This document shows, one piece after another, positions 5,879 through 6,572 of a stretch of 6,572 nucleotides of DNA. A model generated the notes under the pieces. That model was not told the origin of the DNA, did not search any database, and saw only the letters and a list, made by a program, of their open reading frames with translations. This DNA comes from Syntrophobacterales bacterium (GTDB taxonomy: Bacteria > Desulfobacterota > Syntrophobacteria > BM002). How positions within the stretch are numbered: the stretch's first letter is position 1; every line of letters starts with the position of its first letter. Made by a program: the position numbers and the translations under genes. The stretch spans positions 1-6,572 of the forward strand of contig JAUWKY010000137.1 of NCBI GenBank assembly GCA_030613915.1, given 5' to 3'.

Positions 5879-6283
5879 ATGCTGGAAACCATCAGTGTAA
5901 AAACTTCAGCTCAAACTGAGATGGTGGATGTTACCAGTCAGGTGCAGAGTGAATTGAGCAAATCAGGGATAGAAGAGGGTCGTCTTACCCTCTATGTACC
6001 CCATACCACCGCCGCCATTACCATCAATGAGGGGGCGGATCCTGCGGTCAAGGCGGACATCCTCATGGTGCTCAATCAAATGGTACCCTGGAAAGCCAAC
6101 TATAAACACATGGAAGGCAATTCCCCCGCTCATGTTAAGACCAGCCTGGTGGGGTCAGCCGAGACCGTACTTGTGTCCGGCGCCCGTTTGGTTCTGGGCA
6201 CCTGGCAGAGAATATTCTTTTGCGAGTTCGACGGTCCGAGAAATCGTAAGCTGCATCTGCAAATAGCCGCCTTGAAAGGGTAA
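5879..6283 (+). CDS. yjbQ: YjbQ/UPF0047 family protein (secondary thiamine-phosphate synthase type)
   Basis: This 134-residue protein belongs to the widespread YjbQ/UPF0047 family of small cytoplasmic proteins. Members can partly replace thiamine-phosphate synthase (ThiE) when overproduced, but the true role is unsettled. The family motifs are all present: YVPHTTAAITINEGADP (39-55, with His42 and Glu51), HMEGNSPAHVKTSLVG (77-92, with His77 and His85, likely metal or phosphate ligands), and LGTWQRIFFCEFDGPRNRK (106-124). Length is normal. An in-frame TTG at 5873 would add two residues, but GAGGAG at 5867-5872 is correctly spaced only for the ATG at 5879. No thiamine genes are nearby. The preceding gene is 206 bases away across a repeat, so it probably has its own transcript. 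I see no clear terminator after it. Confidence 0.94.
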   Translation: MLETISVKTSAQTEMVDVTSQVQSELSKSGIEEGRLTLYVPHTTAAITINEGADPAVKADILMVLNQMVPWKANYKHMEGNSPAHVKTSLVGSAETVLVSGARLVLGTWQRIFFCEFDGPRNRKLHLQIAALKG

Positions 6284-6316
6284 GAGCATCAATTGTTGTC
6301 GAGATTCGATATTCGG

Positions 6317-6328
6317 ATTTGATCAAAT
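6317..6328. promoter_or_regulatory. 12-base perfect palindrome after yjbQ
   Basis: ATTTGATCAAAT is a perfect palindrome 33 bases after the yjbQ stop and about 70 bases upstream of the promoter at 6398. It could be a dimeric regulator site, but a single occurrence proves little. Confidence 0.25.
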
Positions 6329-6397
6329 TGCCCCAGCCTTGAAGAACATGGACACAACCTGCGATTGACCTTGAGATGACCGCGGCATACTTTTCCC

Positions 6398-6426
6398 TTG
6401 ACACTTTCGTAGATTTTCCATAAAGT
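6398..6426 (+). promoter_or_regulatory. Strong sigma70-type promoter near the right edge
   Basis: TTGACA (6398-6403) matches the -35 consensus exactly. After the ideal 17 bases comes TAAAGT (6421-6426), which matches TATAAT at four of six positions. Transcription would start near 6433 and run rightwards into a gene that continues beyond the window. This is the best promoter in the window. Confidence 0.7.
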
Positions 6427-6468
6427 CCCCTATTTAGAAATAAGTTTCACAAAGTGGGTTGAAGATAT

Positions 6469-6529
6469 CCCTGCCCCACTCTCTCACTGAATCCCCTGAC
6501 AGTGAGAAAGGACAGCAATGTCTGCAGGG
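6469..6529 (+). other. Leader with potential three-way RNA fold
   Basis: CCCTGC (6469-6474) can pair with GCAGGG (6524-6529), enclosing TCTCACTG (6482-6489) with CAGTGAGA (6500-6507) and a small hairpin GACA-GCAA-TGTC (6511-6522) capped by a GNRA-type loop. The middle 8-base-pair stem is the firm part. The likely ribosome binding site (6507-6512) and start codon (6518) fall within the fold, so it could control translation. It matches no riboswitch I can name. Confidence 0.4.
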
Positions 6530-6572
6530 TGGAGGCTTCGAACTGAATTGAGTAATTGTCGGCACAAAGGTG
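6518..6572 (+). CDS. Probable start of a gene running off the right edge
   Basis: An ATG at 6518 opens a frame that stays open for 18 codons to the window end, beginning MSAGWRLRTELSNCRHKG. AAAGGA (6507-6512) lies 5 bases upstream, a good ribosome binding site, and the strong promoter at 6398-6426 points into it with a leader of about 85 bases. The residues are not recognised and 18 codons can be open by chance. A non-coding RNA or a later start remain possible. Confidence 0.4.
   Translation, partial: MSAGWRLRTELSNCRHKG

Noticed and set aside
6135..6404. An 89-codon minus-strand frame overlapping yjbQ
   Set aside because: It is the shadow of the well-supported yjbQ gene on the other strand and shows no family motif.

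Overview
The window carries six genes or gene parts, all on the + strand, separated by unusually long intergenic stretches rich in repeats. In order they are: the last 19 codons of a tungstate-binding protein (tupA), the permease tupB, the ATPase tupC, a malate dehydrogenase (mdh), a 412-residue protein I do not recognise, and a YjbQ/UPF0047 family protein. At the right edge lies a strong sigma70-type promoter with the probable first codons of another gene. A tungstate-specific transporter and an LDH-type malate dehydrogenase, together with abundant small palindromic repeats, suggest an anaerobic bacterium, perhaps of the Desulfobacterota (former Deltaproteobacteria) or a related uncultured lineage. 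This is inference from gene content and repeat style; no rRNA or other marker is present.

Layout. 2-61 is the end of tupA. 62-345 is a gap holding two small palindromic repeats. 346-1041 is tupB. 1042-1754 is a 713-base gap holding two related, elaborately folded elements (1143-1280 and 1502-1638), flanked by degenerate 9-base purine-rich repeats. 1755-2762 is tupC. 2763-3228 holds a short hairpin, a full-length composite repeat, a possible promoter and a double-hairpin repeat. 3229-4164 is mdh, followed by heptamer repeats and a good intrinsic terminator. 4434-5672 is the unknown gene, 5703-5802 a third composite repeat, 5879-6283 yjbQ, and 6398 to the end a promoter and leader.

Function. 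TupA, TupB and TupC together form an importer for tungstate, the metal source for tungstopterin enzymes such as some formate dehydrogenases and aldehyde oxidoreductases. The three genes keep their order and strand but are spread apart by repeats, so tupC may need its own promoter; a weak candidate lies just upstream of the second folded element. Mdh interconverts malate and oxaloacetate. No operon link joins mdh, the unknown gene and yjbQ: each has its own leader.

The most striking observation is the pair of roughly 138-base elements between tupB and tupC. They share a four-helix fold and a 9-base loop sequence, but most base pairs of the main hairpin differ between them with pairing preserved. 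That is the signature of selection on structure. I cannot assign them to a known RNA family with confidence.
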